NCBI RefSeq assembly: GCF_016591975.1
Contig: NZ_AP024169.1
Location: 3,449,001-3,513,000 of the forward strand
Direction: 5' to 3'
Length of the DNA stretch: 64,000 bases
Source of the DNA: Anaeromicropila herbilytica
GTDB lineage: Bacteria; Bacillota; Clostridia; Lachnospirales; Lachnospiraceae
Shown here: positions 25,136 to 35,058 of the stretch, piece after piece
How the letters are laid out: every line of letters begins with the position of its first letter
How positions within the stretch are numbered: position 1 is the first letter of the stretch
Notes under the pieces: generated by a model
What the model was told of the DNA's origin: nothing
The model's input: only the letters and a program-made list of their open reading frames with translations
The model's database searches: none
Program-made: the position numbers and the translations under genes

Positions 25136-26158
25136 TCATTGAAAAAGATTGCTCTTTCGATTATAGTAATACACTTTATTCGATAATACTTCTTCTTTGG
25201 ATACTTGCGTATGATTAATATCAAATACCATCTCTTCTAATGATTCTTTCTCCAAGGAATCATTATATGGAACAAGAATCACTTCATGTATGCTACTTGG
25301 CAAGATAAAAAAGTCTTTATCTAATAGTAGTGCAAAATCACGAATTACATCTTTATATAACATAACACTAGCACCATTGATACCTCGTGTGTTCGATAGG
25401 ATATACATCACATTTTCCTTGGTAGCAACTGTTGTATTCCTACCTGTTGTTTCCAATGCTTCATTCTCCAGATTATATCTATTTGAATGATCCACTTGCC
25501 CATACTCGCTACCGTCGTACCATTTCGAAGCATATGTAATCTTATCATCGCCGTCTGGAGCTTCTATGCAATCCATATGATCCGCATGAATTAATTCACT
25601 GATAACATCATCCATAGACTTAATACTTGGTGGAAATAAGATAGGAGTATTGCGTCTTGCTACTCTCATCAGTTCGGACAATTGAATCTTCCAATTATGT
25701 AAGCACTCCTTTGTAATTCGAATAGATCCAATTCCATCACCATCCTCTTTTACTAGACAATGAAAAGTAATTGCTAAATCTAAGAATTGTATATATGGTA
25801 TATCCTGCAATAACTTTTCATTTTTTTGTAAATTTACAATTCGAAAATAAATCTTATCTTTTACTGACTCATATTCAAATTGTATATCTAATGTATCTGA
25901 TCCCGCAGCATTGGATTGATGATAAAGCGCTAGGATGTCATTGATTACTGCATTGATTTCTTGCCCATCCTTATACCTTTCATAAAACTCATTCAAATAA
26001 ATATTCGGTGCTATTGTTTCATTCTGTCCTAAAATGACTAATCCCTCTAATTGTAATGAATTGTTCTTAAGAATAGAACGAATCTCTACCTGATAACCAC
26101 CTCCTAACTTGGTAATAATATGCCCCTTTACATAGTTTAAAAATTCCTGATATGACAT
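25136..26158 (-). CDS. DUF5688-family protein
   Basis: A 340-residue cytoplasmic protein resembling the DUF5688 family common in Lachnospiraceae. The start YQEFLNYVKGHI, the LQLEGLVILGQNETIAPNIYLNEFYERYKDG block, the AITFHCLV block and the C-terminal ILPSSIHEVILVPYN are typical. Function unknown; often present in many divergent copies per genome. No membrane segment or catalytic motif stands out. It is preceded by a GGGG-type ribosome site and followed by its own terminator. Confidence 0.75.
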   Translation of the reverse strand: MSYQEFLNYVKGHIITKLGGGYQVEIRSILKNNSLQLEGLVILGQNETIAPNIYLNEFYERYKDGQEINAVINDILALYHQSNAAGSDTLDIQFEYESVKDKIYFRIVNLQKNEKLLQDIPYIQFLDLAITFHCLVKEDGDGIGSIRITKECLHNWKIQLSELMRVARRNTPILFPPSIKSMDDVISELIHADHMDCIEAPDGDDKITYASKWYDGSEYGQVDHSNRYNLENEALETTGRNTTVATKENVMYILSNTRGINGASVMLYKDVIRDFALLLDKDFFILPSSIHEVILVPYNDSLEKESLEEMVFDINHTQVSKEEVLSNKVYYYNRKSNLFQ

Positions 26159-26842
26159 GATTGTCCCCTTTCCAGATTGTTATTGTAACAATTATTTACT
26201 GGTATTCATGTTATTCCCAAACTTATTCTATTTAGCCTTGTTTTCAATTCTGGTTTGTTGGATTTTCTACTATAGATAATAAATAGATTGATTTTATTCT
26301 TCCTGTATTGCTTCTTAGATTACTTCTTAGAAATACTTACTTTTAAATGATTAATTAATTAGATTTGAATATAGATATTATTTGATTTATAACTATATCT
26401 TATTGATTTGTAATATATCTAGATTTAGATGTGATTTCTGCTGCGATATTTCTTTTGTTATAATTTTTCCTTTATGACTATTTTTCCCTTTGACTTGAAT
26501 TAATCCTTTAACTTGAATTATTTCTTTAACTTGAATTGTTCCGTTACTTGATTTTCTTTCATGTAACTTAATTATAATTATGAATGGGATATTTGAATAA
26601 AGATAATTATCTAATAGAGTAATACCAGAAAACGAATAAAAACTATAGAATATCTAATTGAATCACATATATACAGAGTAAATAATGGTCATAAAATAGA
26701 TTCGACACTTAGCTTCTTGCAACTTTTAAGCATCTACCTAATTATACCATTTTTTAGGAATATTACAAGAAAAATAAAAAAGGAGGTATTACCCTCCTTC
26801 AAATAGCTTATTACTTATAACTAATTTCTAACAACTCATTAC
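26159..26842. other. 684 bp AT-rich intergenic DNA with an 18-bp tandem repeat
   Basis: No supported gene. Three tandem 18-bp units of about TTTAACTTGAATTATTTC lie at 26489-26542 with a partial fourth. Just before the membrane protein gene's end is an AAGGAGG...CCTCCTT hairpin. Confidence 0.6.
26776..26802 (-). terminator. terminator of the GGDEF-EAL / membrane protein operon
   Basis: On the minus strand GAAGGAGGGTAATACCTCCTT forms a stem followed by T-rich sequence, 41 bp after the membrane protein stop. Confidence 0.75.
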
Positions 26843-27571
26843 TTACCTATCTCTACTCTCGCTAATTGATATCATAACCTGAGAAGGCAGATAGAACAAC
26901 CACATAGCTATACTTGAAATATTATAAATTGCAAGATATATTCCATCTTGCAGAGTCATATACTGAGATAGATTAAACAATCCCACATTGATGTCACAAA
27001 GCAAAAATAAAACCATTCCTATTGCAAATATACGATTACTAGTAACCTTTTTATTCTTTACTGTTATCTTCACTGCACATACCACATTCACTACAAGGCT
27101 TTGAAAATAGATACAAGTTATCATAAATAAAAAATCTACATAAACTTTGAAATACAATAATATCATACTAATTACTGATGTATTGAGAAGAATCATTATA
27201 TAACGAAAGGATAAAACTCTTATCTTATTCTCTTTAGTTCTATCTATATTGGTTATTCTAACCATATACAATAATTGTACTATCATAAACATAAGTACAC
27301 CCGGCGTATTATCCTCAGCAATTACCAGGAAATAATCCGCGAATGCAGTCCCTAAGATAGCAAACCTTAAAATAATCGTATCATTTTTCTGCTTCCAGTA
27401 ATATAAGAACTGAAATATCACACATAAAACAATACCTGAATATTTGATATACGCGATTAAATCATAGTTCTCATTCCTACTAATATCAAGATATAAAAAC
27501 CTTATATAAATAATGCTTTCTAATATTAAAAAGATTCGAAATATCCACTTGTGATTCATCTTACAATTCAT
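26843..27571 (-). CDS. YhhN/TMEM86-like (lysoplasmalogenase family) membrane protein
   Basis: 242 residues with about eight hydrophobic helices. GTAFADYFLVI and GMVLFLLCDINVGLFN carry the paired Asp-containing helices of the YhhN family, whose eukaryotic members hydrolyse lysoplasmalogens; MWLFYLPSQVMISIS near the end also fits. Plasmalogens occur in anaerobic clostridia, so a lipid role is reasonable but unproven. Its start overlaps the end of the GGDEF-EAL gene by 11 bp, so the two are co-translated. Confidence 0.65.
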   Translation of the reverse strand: MNCKMNHKWIFRIFLILESIIYIRFLYLDISRNENYDLIAYIKYSGIVLCVIFQFLYYWKQKNDTIILRFAILGTAFADYFLVIAEDNTPGVLMFMIVQLLYMVRITNIDRTKENKIRVLSFRYIMILLNTSVISMILLYFKVYVDFLFMITCIYFQSLVVNVVCAVKITVKNKKVTSNRIFAIGMVLFLLCDINVGLFNLSQYMTLQDGIYLAIYNISSIAMWLFYLPSQVMISISESRDR

Positions 27572-29372
27572 CTACATTTTCCTTGTAGATTTGATTGGTG
27601 TCAGCATTTTCAACACTTTCTTGATAAGTTTCAGCACTATCTGTACTCGCTTGATTTGCATCCGTATTCACGTCTCTCTCTTGATTCGTAAGGTCTTCCC
27701 ACATACTCAGGAGTTTATTGGCATCACTTCTAGGTAATGGCTTACTATATAAGAAACCTTGAACTTTATCACACTCTACTTCGGACAAGAATTTAGCTTG
27801 TTCCATAGTCTCAATTCCTTCTGCGATAACCTCTAGTTCTAATACATGAGCTAATTTGATAATTGCTTCAACTAATTTTTTATCATGTCTACTATCCATC
27901 ATTGTATCAATAAAACTTTTATCTATCTTTAATTTCTGAATGGATAATTCTTTTAAATAATACATGGAAGAATATCCCCTACCGAACTTATCCATTGTAA
28001 ATCTAATTCCATATTCACTTAATCGTTCCATCACTGAAATTGCATATTCAATATCATGTTTTGCTATCTCTTCTGTGATTTCGAAAATTATATGTGTAGG
28101 ATCAACCTTAATTTCATCAATTAATTGATCAATCATATCCAAAAAGTTATCATCCTTAAACTGTCGTACTGATAAATTAATCGATATATCAATCGAAGGA
28201 TAACCATTCTCCATCCATTGTTTGAGCTGCAAGAAAGCTTCTCTGAATACATATTCTCCTATTGGAACAATGAGTCCAGACTTCTCAGCTATTGGTAAAA
28301 ACTCAGCTGGTTCAATCAATCCTTTATCAGAGTGATTCCAACGAATTAATGCTTCAAAACCATTTATTTGATTGGTTTTCATACCTAAGAGAGGTTGATA
28401 GTATACTTGAAATTCTTCTGCTTCAATTGCTTGTTTTAATTCAGACTGTAATTCCATCTGTTCCATTACTCGATCACTAATTGCTTTATCGAAATAGCAA
28501 TATGTATTCTTGCCTCTTCTTTTTGCAATATACATAGCAAGATCTAGATTTTTAAGTAATGCCTGTACCGTCTTACCATCTTTGGGCGCAAAAGTAACAC
28601 CTATACTTAGTGTAATAAAGAATTCATTTTGAGAAATCACAAATGGATAAGCAAATATTTTCTGTAACTTCTTAATCTTATCTTCATAAGCACTAATATC
28701 CTCAACGTTTTGTGTAATGATAACAAATTCATCACCTTCATAATGAGCCAAATAATCATTCTCATCAAGAACTTGTTTTAACCGATAAGAAACGTCAATA
28801 AGCAATTCATCGCCTAATGCATGACCAATTGAATCATTCACTACTTTAAAATTATCCAAATCAATATTCATAATTGCCACATTCTCTTCTTTACGAATGG
28901 TTAGTATAATCTGTTCTAGCTTCTTAATGAACGCATTACGATTTGGTAATTCCGTTAGATAGTCTGTATATGCTAATTTAATATTCTTTTCATCCTTTGC
29001 TTTCAGAATATCATATTGTTCCTTTAATTCTTTATGAATCTCAGTAACGTCGTTATAAGTCGACTCGATTGTCAGATAATCTTTTACTAATTCTTCGTTC
29101 TTGCCATTTAGTAATTTTTCATTTTTTGATTTCTTCAAATTACGGAAATATAGAATAATTACCAGAATTGTTAATACAGATATAATGCCACAAAATATAT
29201 AAAAATATGGTTTCTCTACCTTAAAATAATCTGTTTTATCATTTAGTACTAAAGCATTCAAAAAATTAGGATCGCTACTCTCACTCGCCAATATCACTTT
29301 TCCAGGAATCATAACAGCACTAAAACTAATCATGATGATAATGTAATGAAACAGTTTCTTTCTTAACTGCAC
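27561..29372 (-). CDS. membrane-anchored GGDEF-EAL protein with degenerate active sites
   Basis: 603 residues: signal/anchor at 8-30, a helix at about 57-76, a coiled coil (85-130), GGDEF domain (about 132-295) and EAL domain (about 305-555). The GGDEF motif reads EGDEF (212-216). In the EAL domain, EAL (340-342), Asn399, Glu431 and AEGIET are kept, but the metal-binding DD pair reads DK (461-462). So cyclase and phosphodiesterase activity may both be impaired, and it could act as a c-di-GMP/GTP sensor. GTG start with AGGAGG. The last 50 residues are an Asp/Thr/Asn-rich tail. Overlaps the next gene. Confidence 0.9.
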   Translation of the reverse strand: MQLRKKLFHYIIIMISFSAVMIPGKVILASESSDPNFLNALVLNDKTDYFKVEKPYFYIFCGIISVLTILVIILYFRNLKKSKNEKLLNGKNEELVKDYLTIESTYNDVTEIHKELKEQYDILKAKDEKNIKLAYTDYLTELPNRNAFIKKLEQIILTIRKEENVAIMNIDLDNFKVVNDSIGHALGDELLIDVSYRLKQVLDENDYLAHYEGDEFVIITQNVEDISAYEDKIKKLQKIFAYPFVISQNEFFITLSIGVTFAPKDGKTVQALLKNLDLAMYIAKRRGKNTYCYFDKAISDRVMEQMELQSELKQAIEAEEFQVYYQPLLGMKTNQINGFEALIRWNHSDKGLIEPAEFLPIAEKSGLIVPIGEYVFREAFLQLKQWMENGYPSIDISINLSVRQFKDDNFLDMIDQLIDEIKVDPTHIIFEITEEIAKHDIEYAISVMERLSEYGIRFTMDKFGRGYSSMYYLKELSIQKLKIDKSFIDTMMDSRHDKKLVEAIIKLAHVLELEVIAEGIETMEQAKFLSEVECDKVQGFLYSKPLPRSDANKLLSMWEDLTNQERDVNTDANQASTDSAETYQESVENADTNQIYKENVDEL

Positions 29373-29580
29373 GTAAGCTACCTCCTATATAGTAAATTTT
29401 AGGATAAACTTATTTCTAATCTTGATTACATACTTATAAACAAGCCTAGGGATAAGAATTATTAAGCTTCATTATAGCATATTTTCATCGAATATACCAT
29501 GAAATTTGATAGTAATAAATAACTAAATATATCGTATTTTCGACAATGTTTATTATTATATTATTAAAATTGTTATAATT

Positions 29581-29625
29581 AAGAAAAGCTATCACCAAAA
29601 ATCCTCTTTGATGATAGCTTTTCTT
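29581..29625. terminator. bidirectional terminator after nfnB
   Basis: AAGAAAAGCTATCA pairs perfectly with TGATAGCTTTTCTT; A- and T-runs flank both sides. It ends the nfnA-nfnB operon. Confidence 0.9.
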
Positions 29626-29660
29626 TTAAAACTTATTAATTTATATATGGATTATTATAA

Positions 29661-31046
29661 CTATTTAGTTGATAAATATTCGTCAATACCTTTTGCTGCT
29701 GCTTTTCCTGCACCCATTGCTAAGATAACTGTAGCAGCACCTGTTACAGCATCTCCACCAGCATATACGCCTTCTTTGGTAGTCTTACCGTTTACTTCAT
29801 CAGCAACGATACATTTCCACTTGTTCACTTCTAATCCTTCTGTTGTAGAGGAGATAAGTGGATTAGGACTTGTTCCAAGTGACATAATTACTGTATCTAC
29901 ATCTAAGGTAAATTCTGAATCTGCCTTTACTACCGGTCTTCTTCTTCCAGAAGCATCTGGCTCACCAAGTTCCATTTCAACGCATACCATACCTTTAACT
30001 CTACCATTCTCATCTACAAGAATTTCTTCTGGATTAGTAAGTAGATTAAAGATAATTCCTTCTTCTTTGGCATGATGTACTTCTTCTACCCTAGCTGGTA
30101 ACTCTGCTTCACTTCTTCTATATACGATATGAACTTCTGCTCCTAATCTTAATGCAGTTCTTGCAGCATCCATAGCAACGTTACCACCACCAACAACTGC
30201 TACTTTCTTACCGCTAACGATTGGTGAATCATAAGATTCATCAAATGCTTTCATTAAGTTATTACGAGTTAAGAATTCATTTGCTGAGAATACACCATTT
30301 GCATTTTCGCCTGGAATACCCATGAATTTAGGAAGTCCTGCACCAGAACCTACAAATACTGCATCAAATCCTTCTTCTGTTAATAACTCATCTATTGTAG
30401 TTGATTTACCAATAACTACATTAGTTTCTATTTTAACGCCTAATTCTCTTACGTTATCTATTTCTGTTTTTACTACTGTCTCCTTTGGAAGACGGAATTC
30501 TGGAATACCATATACTAATACACCGCCAGCTTCATGTAATGCTTCAAAGATCGTTACATCATAGCCTAACTTAGCAAGGTCTCCAGCACATGTAAGACCT
30601 GCAGGGCCTGATCCGATTACTGCAACTTTCTTACCATTTAATGTTTCAGGTGGTTGAGGCTTGATGTTATGTTCTCTTGACCAATCAGCAACAAATCTTT
30701 CTAGCTTACCAATTGATACAGGTTCTCCTTTAATACCACGAATACATCTTTCTTCGCATTGTGATTCTTGTGGACACACTCTACCACATACTGCTGGTAA
30801 TGCAGAATATTTAGCGATTACTTTAGAAGCTTCTTCAATGTTACCTTCTTCAACTTCTTTAATAAAGCCTGGAATATCAATGCTTACTGGGCAACCAGTA
30901 ACACATTTTGGATTCTTACATTTGATACATCTTGTTGCTTCTTCCATAGCTTCATCCTTGTTATAGCCTAGACATACTTCTTCAAAATTCGTAGCTCTGA
31001 CTTTAGGATCTTGCTCTCTTACAGGTACTTTCTTTAATACATCCAT
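29661..31046 (-). CDS. nfnB: NfnB: large subunit of NADH-dependent ferredoxin:NADP+ oxidoreductase
   Basis: 461-residue flavin/Fe-S protein of the glutamate-synthase small-subunit type. Eight N-terminal cysteines (40, 43, 48, 52 and 87, 91, 97, 101) bind two [4Fe-4S] clusters. GSGPAGLTCAGDL and GGGNVAMDAARTAL are two dinucleotide-binding motifs (FAD and NADPH). Many databases call it gltA/gltD. The directly preceding nfnA partner, with a TAATG overlap, identifies the pair as the electron-bifurcating transhydrogenase that couples NADH and reduced ferredoxin to NADPH formation. No glutamate synthase large subunit is nearby. Confidence 0.9.
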   Translation of the reverse strand: MDVLKKVPVREQDPKVRATNFEEVCLGYNKDEAMEEATRCIKCKNPKCVTGCPVSIDIPGFIKEVEEGNIEEASKVIAKYSALPAVCGRVCPQESQCEERCIRGIKGEPVSIGKLERFVADWSREHNIKPQPPETLNGKKVAVIGSGPAGLTCAGDLAKLGYDVTIFEALHEAGGVLVYGIPEFRLPKETVVKTEIDNVRELGVKIETNVVIGKSTTIDELLTEEGFDAVFVGSGAGLPKFMGIPGENANGVFSANEFLTRNNLMKAFDESYDSPIVSGKKVAVVGGGNVAMDAARTALRLGAEVHIVYRRSEAELPARVEEVHHAKEEGIIFNLLTNPEEILVDENGRVKGMVCVEMELGEPDASGRRRPVVKADSEFTLDVDTVIMSLGTSPNPLISSTTEGLEVNKWKCIVADEVNGKTTKEGVYAGGDAVTGAATVILAMGAGKAAAKGIDEYLSTK

Positions 31047-31936
31047 TACTTGTCACCTCCGCATCCGCAGCCGCCATTCTTATGAGTGTCGCCCTCTTTT
31101 AGTTTTAAGACAGCTCTTCCTTCTTCTGTCCTATACATAACTTGTCTCTTCATAGATTCGTCAAAATTAACTAAGTGACCATCAAATTCTGGACCATCTA
31201 CACATGCGAATTTCACTTCATCTCCAACCGTTAGTCGGCATGCTCCACACATTCCAGTTCCATCAACCATGATTGGATTCATACTAACAATAGTCTTAAT
31301 TCCTAATTCTTTTGTTAATAAACTAACAAATTTCATCATAATAATTGGTCCGATTGCAATAACAAGGTCGTAGCTTTTTCCCTCGTTATGTATTAGATCT
31401 TTAATCTTATCATTTACATTTCCTTTAAATCCATAAGATCCGTCATCTGTAGCTACATAACAGTTCTTTGCTACTTTTTTCATTTCTTCTTCTAATATAA
31501 TTAATTCTTTATTTCTAGCACCGATGATACAATCTACATCAACGCCATGTTCTTTCATCCATTTAACTTGTGGATAAACTGGCGCTGTTCCAACTCCACC
31601 AGCAACAAATAAGATTTTCTTCTTCTTTAATTCTTCATCAGGCTCGTCAACTAATTCTGACTTACATCCTAAAGGTCCAACAAAATCACGGAACGTATCG
31701 CCCACTTCATATTCTGCCATTCTCTGTGTAGATGCACCAACTGCTTGGAATACGATAGTAACAGAACCCGCTTCTCTATCATAATCACAGATAGTTAGAG
31801 GAATTCTTTCTCCCTTTTCATCTATCTTTACTATGATAAATTGCCCAGGAAAACAGGATTTCGCAACACGTTTTGCCTCGATATCCATTAAATAGATATT
31901 GTTCGCCAAAACTTCTTTTTTTAGTATCTTATACAT
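31046..31936 (-). CDS. nfnA: NfnA: small subunit of NADH-dependent ferredoxin:NADP+ oxidoreductase
   Basis: 296-residue ferredoxin-NADP reductase-like subunit (also labelled sulfide/dihydroorotate dehydrogenase-like). FAD-binding part: RIPLTICDYD; NAD-binding part: FVAGGVGTAPVYPQVKW. The C-terminal MCGACRLTVGDEVKFACVDGP supplies cysteines for the [2Fe-2S] cluster. The Gly/Cys-rich end (GGCGCGGDK) is unusual. The stop overlaps the nfnB ATG (TAATG), so subunits are made in equal amounts. Confidence 0.9.
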   Translation of the reverse strand: MYKILKKEVLANNIYLMDIEAKRVAKSCFPGQFIIVKIDEKGERIPLTICDYDREAGSVTIVFQAVGASTQRMAEYEVGDTFRDFVGPLGCKSELVDEPDEELKKKKILFVAGGVGTAPVYPQVKWMKEHGVDVDCIIGARNKELIILEEEMKKVAKNCYVATDDGSYGFKGNVNDKIKDLIHNEGKSYDLVIAIGPIIMMKFVSLLTKELGIKTIVSMNPIMVDGTGMCGACRLTVGDEVKFACVDGPEFDGHLVNFDESMKRQVMYRTEEGRAVLKLKEGDTHKNGGCGCGGDK

Positions 31937-31976
31937 ATTTTCCCTCCAGAATTATATTTCTTTATTTCGTATAGTC

Positions 31977-32060
31977 ATAAGTATGAAAGAAAAACGCTTT
32001 CACTCTCAACGTTTGTGATTTCACCTTTTCAAGCAAGTGAAATCACTTCACTAAATTATA
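31977..32060 (-). repeat. family B small palindromic repeat, copy 1
   Basis: About 83 bp. Two hairpins: TGAAAG/CTTTCA and GTGATTTCAC/GTGAAATCAC, joined by CTCAACGTTT. It matches the reverse complement of 42698-42780 almost base for base. It lies downstream of the adh gene and upstream of nfnA. Confidence 0.85.
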
Positions 32061-32164
32061 GATTAATATAGCGAAAAAAGCTAGTATAATGAATAAAAAT
32101 ACATCTTTATCCTATATATCCATAATTTTCTTTAAATATTCAATTTACAATCACATTAAGGAAA

Positions 32165-32220
32165 GGTGCCTAAAGCAATGGATTCCTTTATAGAGAATTG
32201 TCCACTCACTTTAGACACCC
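32165..32220 (-). terminator. possible terminator of the alcohol dehydrogenase gene
   Basis: GTGTCTAAAG and CTTTAGGCAC pair around a long loop, followed on the minus strand by CTTTCCTT. Weak T-run, so moderate. Confidence 0.45.
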
Positions 32221-32245
32221 TTACCATTATCTATTTATTTTCTAA

Positions 32246-33421
32246 TTAAAATTCAACTTTTGTACCATAATATGTACATTTTAATAACTCTTCCATTTCT
32301 TTTGGAGTGATTGGTCTTGGATTAGATCCAGTACAAGCATCTCCTACTGCTCTTTCAGCAATTAGAGGAAGTTTTTCTAAGAATTCAGCTTCATTGATTC
32401 CAAATTCTTTTAAGTTTAATGGAATGCTAAGTTGTTTGTTATATTCAGTAATCTTTGCACATAATGCTTCAACTAAAGCATCTTCTGAATCACCTGTTAA
32501 TCCAGCACTCTTAGCAATCTCTGCGTATCTAGTCTTTGCATTTTTTGCATTGTATTGAATTACGTATGGTAAATAGATTGCGTTAGCACATCCATGAGGA
32601 ATATGACCTGTACTAAATACTGCACCTGTCTTATGAGCCATAGAGTGTACAATACCTAATAATGCATTAGAGAATGCTTGTCCAGCAAGACATTGTGCAT
32701 AATGCATTTGTTCTCTTGCATCTACGTCTCCTTCAAAGGATGCTGGTAAATGTTCAAATACCATTTGAATTGCTTTAATAGCAAGTGGGTCAGTGAATGG
32801 TGAATTAAGTGTTGAAACATAAGCTTCAATAGCATGAGTTAATGCATCCATACCAGTATGAGCTGTTAAAGTCTTTGGCATAGTCTGTGCTAAATCAGGA
32901 TCAACAATTGCTACATCTGGAGTAATGTTGAAATCAGCTAATGGATACTTGATTCCTTTTTCATAATCAGTGATTACTGAGAAAGCTGTAACTTCTGTAG
33001 CTGTACCTGAAGTTGAAGGAATTGCAAGGAATTTTGCTTTTTGTCTTAAAGTTGGGAATGAGAATGGTTGAATAATATCTTCAAATGAAGTCTCTGGATA
33101 TTCATAAAATACCCACATAGCTTTTGCTGCATCAATTGGTGATCCACCACCCATTGCAATGATCCAATCTGGTTCAAATTCTTGCATAGCTTTAGCACCT
33201 TTGAATACGGTTTCAACTGAAGGATCTGGTTCTACATTCTCAAATAATAAAGTTTCAATTCCAGCTTCTTTTAGATAACTTTCTACTTTATCAACAAAGC
33301 CAAAACGTTTCATGGAACCTCCACCTAAAACGATAATTGCCTTCTTTCCTTTTAACTCTTTCAGATGTTCAAGTGAACCTTTTCCATAATACATATCTCT
33401 TGGTAATGTAAATCTCATCAT
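32246..33421 (-). CDS. iron-containing alcohol dehydrogenase
   Basis: 391-residue group III alcohol dehydrogenase reducing aldehydes (for example acetaldehyde or butyraldehyde) with NAD(P)H in fermentation. GGGSPIDAAKAM is the nucleotide-binding loop. PSTSGTATEVTAF follows. The metal ligands lie in DFNITPD, HTGMDALTHAIEAYV, IVHSMAHKTGAVF and HGCANAI. A longer frame to 33496 exists, but AGGAGG before the ATG at 33421 and the family start MMRFTLPRDMYYGKG support the shorter form. Substrate not determined. Confidence 0.92.
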   Translation of the reverse strand: MMRFTLPRDMYYGKGSLEHLKELKGKKAIIVLGGGSMKRFGFVDKVESYLKEAGIETLLFENVEPDPSVETVFKGAKAMQEFEPDWIIAMGGGSPIDAAKAMWVFYEYPETSFEDIIQPFSFPTLRQKAKFLAIPSTSGTATEVTAFSVITDYEKGIKYPLADFNITPDVAIVDPDLAQTMPKTLTAHTGMDALTHAIEAYVSTLNSPFTDPLAIKAIQMVFEHLPASFEGDVDAREQMHYAQCLAGQAFSNALLGIVHSMAHKTGAVFSTGHIPHGCANAIYLPYVIQYNAKNAKTRYAEIAKSAGLTGDSEDALVEALCAKITEYNKQLSIPLNLKEFGINEAEFLEKLPLIAERAVGDACTGSNPRPITPKEMEELLKCTYYGTKVEF

Positions 33422-33653
33422 ACTTAAATTCCTCCTGTAATATATTATAATTTTCCTGCCCATGTATATTATAACATTAGTGATAATTTTCTTCAATAGC
33501 TGACATAATTCTTTTTTATTTGTTTAACAGGATACAAATTGGATTATTTTTCTACTTTTTTTGTACAATTTAGACAGTAATGCTTATTTGATGTATTTGT
33601 ATGTGTAATACTGAATTTTCGCTCAATAGATATTGCAAATGTTGTTTGATATT

Positions 33654-34241
33654 TTAACCTACCATTTCCTTGATTAATTCTGGTTGCTTTTTAGATAGAT
33701 AATTTTCAATCAAACTTATATCCTTTGATTGAACCCAATCTTCTAAATAATCTTTTTCTATAATGACAGGCATTCGATGATGAATATCACTCATTGAGTC
33801 ATTTGCATTCGTTGTTAAGATAACAAATCTTCTCTCTCCAGCAATCTCATTATAAAAACCAGCCATATATAGCATCTTCTGCTGTTGTATACGGAATAAG
33901 TATTTATGTTTCTCTCCCGTTTGATTCCATTCAAAAAAACCTGTACTTGGTATAATGCATCTTCGATTTAATATACTCTCACGGAACATTTTCTTTTCGA
34001 ATACTGTTTCAGCTCTTGCATTAATGATAACACCTTTATTATTAAAACTTTTAAATCCCCATAACGCAAAATCTGGATCCATATTCTTACCATCCTCTAA
34101 GATTACAACTGCCTTATCCGTAGGGAATACTTCACCGTTCTTTATTTTAGCATCATCTCCATACTTATGAAGAATTCGATCCGTCAATTCCCTCATCTCA
34201 TCTATATCATCATCATAAGTAAATAAAAATCTTCCGCACAT
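33654..34241 (-). CDS. SRAP-family (YedK/HMCES) abasic-site protein
   Basis: Binds abasic sites in single-stranded DNA and forms a thiazolidine DNA-protein crosslink through Cys2. The start MCGRF with Cys2 directly after Met is diagnostic and sits behind GGAGG; an ATG four codons upstream would hide Cys2. Further marks: INARAET, RRCIIPSTGFFEWN (with active-site Glu) and HHRMPVI. 195 residues, normal length. Monocistronic. Confidence 0.92.
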   Translation of the reverse strand: MCGRFLFTYDDDIDEMRELTDRILHKYGDDAKIKNGEVFPTDKAVVILEDGKNMDPDFALWGFKSFNNKGVIINARAETVFEKKMFRESILNRRCIIPSTGFFEWNQTGEKHKYLFRIQQQKMLYMAGFYNEIAGERRFVILTTNANDSMSDIHHRMPVIIEKDYLEDWVQSKDISLIENYLSKKQPELIKEMVG

Positions 34242-34398
34242 AATATCCTCCAATCCGTTGCTTACAACAATACATTTTCTTAAATGCTCTTTTCAATCTA
34301 TTCTTCTTTCATTTTACCACTAACATGTATAAACTTGTATAAACAATAAAATATTTTCATATAATTTACTAATTATTGATAGACACAGGTGATTGTCT

Positions 34399-34896
34399 TT
34401 GGCAACGATTATTCCTTATAATCGTCAGGATGCAGTAAATTATGCATTAAAATGGGATAGAAAACGTAATCCAAAATACTACGATTTTTCTAATAATGGT
34501 GATGACTCTACCAATTTTATATCTCAATGTTTATATGAAGGTTCTGGTATCATGAACAATACGAAAGTGTGGGGCTGGTATTACAATCGCAATCATAATT
34601 ACTCTCCGTCCTGGACTAATCCCAATTTACTTTATCAATTTCTAACAACGAACACGAAGAAAGGGATCTATGCCAAAGAAGTCCCTATATCACAGATTAT
34701 GGTAGGCGATGTCATTCAGTTGGCAATTGAGTCCCCAATCTATAACCACTCACTATTAATAACCGATATCTCTACTCCCCTAGCATATGCAAATATCTTA
34801 ACATCCACGCATGACAGTGATTCTCATTACAGAGCACTGAATACCTATATCTTTGACTCAGTTCGGTTTCTTCATATAGAAGGGGTATATCTATAG
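34399..34896 (+). CDS. amidase-like domain protein with Ser in place of the catalytic Cys
   Basis: 165 residues matching the amidase_6 group of NlpC/P60-like cell-wall proteins: YNRQDAVNYALKWDRKRNPKYYDF, then GDDSTNFISQCLYEG, GWYY, SPSWT and the final NHSLLIT with the catalytic His. In the family the second motif is GGDCTNF. Here Cys is Ser37 (TCT at 34507-34509), one base from TGT. So catalysis may be lost, or the protein may have become a binding module. No signal peptide. TTG starts at 34393 or 34399; AGGTGA favours 34399. Confidence 0.72.
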   Translation: MATIIPYNRQDAVNYALKWDRKRNPKYYDFSNNGDDSTNFISQCLYEGSGIMNNTKVWGWYYNRNHNYSPSWTNPNLLYQFLTTNTKKGIYAKEVPISQIMVGDVIQLAIESPIYNHSLLITDISTPLAYANILTSTHDSDSHYRALNTYIFDSVRFLHIEGVYL

Positions 34897-35058
34897 AACA
34901 TATTTATATATCTCTTTAGTTTATATATTTCAAGTTTACTATTTCCTATTCACAATTTAAGACTTTCTTAAGATTTCATGTACCCTGAATTAAGATTTTT
35001 ATGCTACAATACATATGTTACATATAATTTGCAACATTTAGTAATATATCTTAAAATA

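Noticed and set aside
29661..31936. Glutamate synthase small subunit with a stand-alone reductase
   Set aside because: The overlapping pair and cluster cysteines fit NfnAB; no large glutamate synthase subunit nearby.
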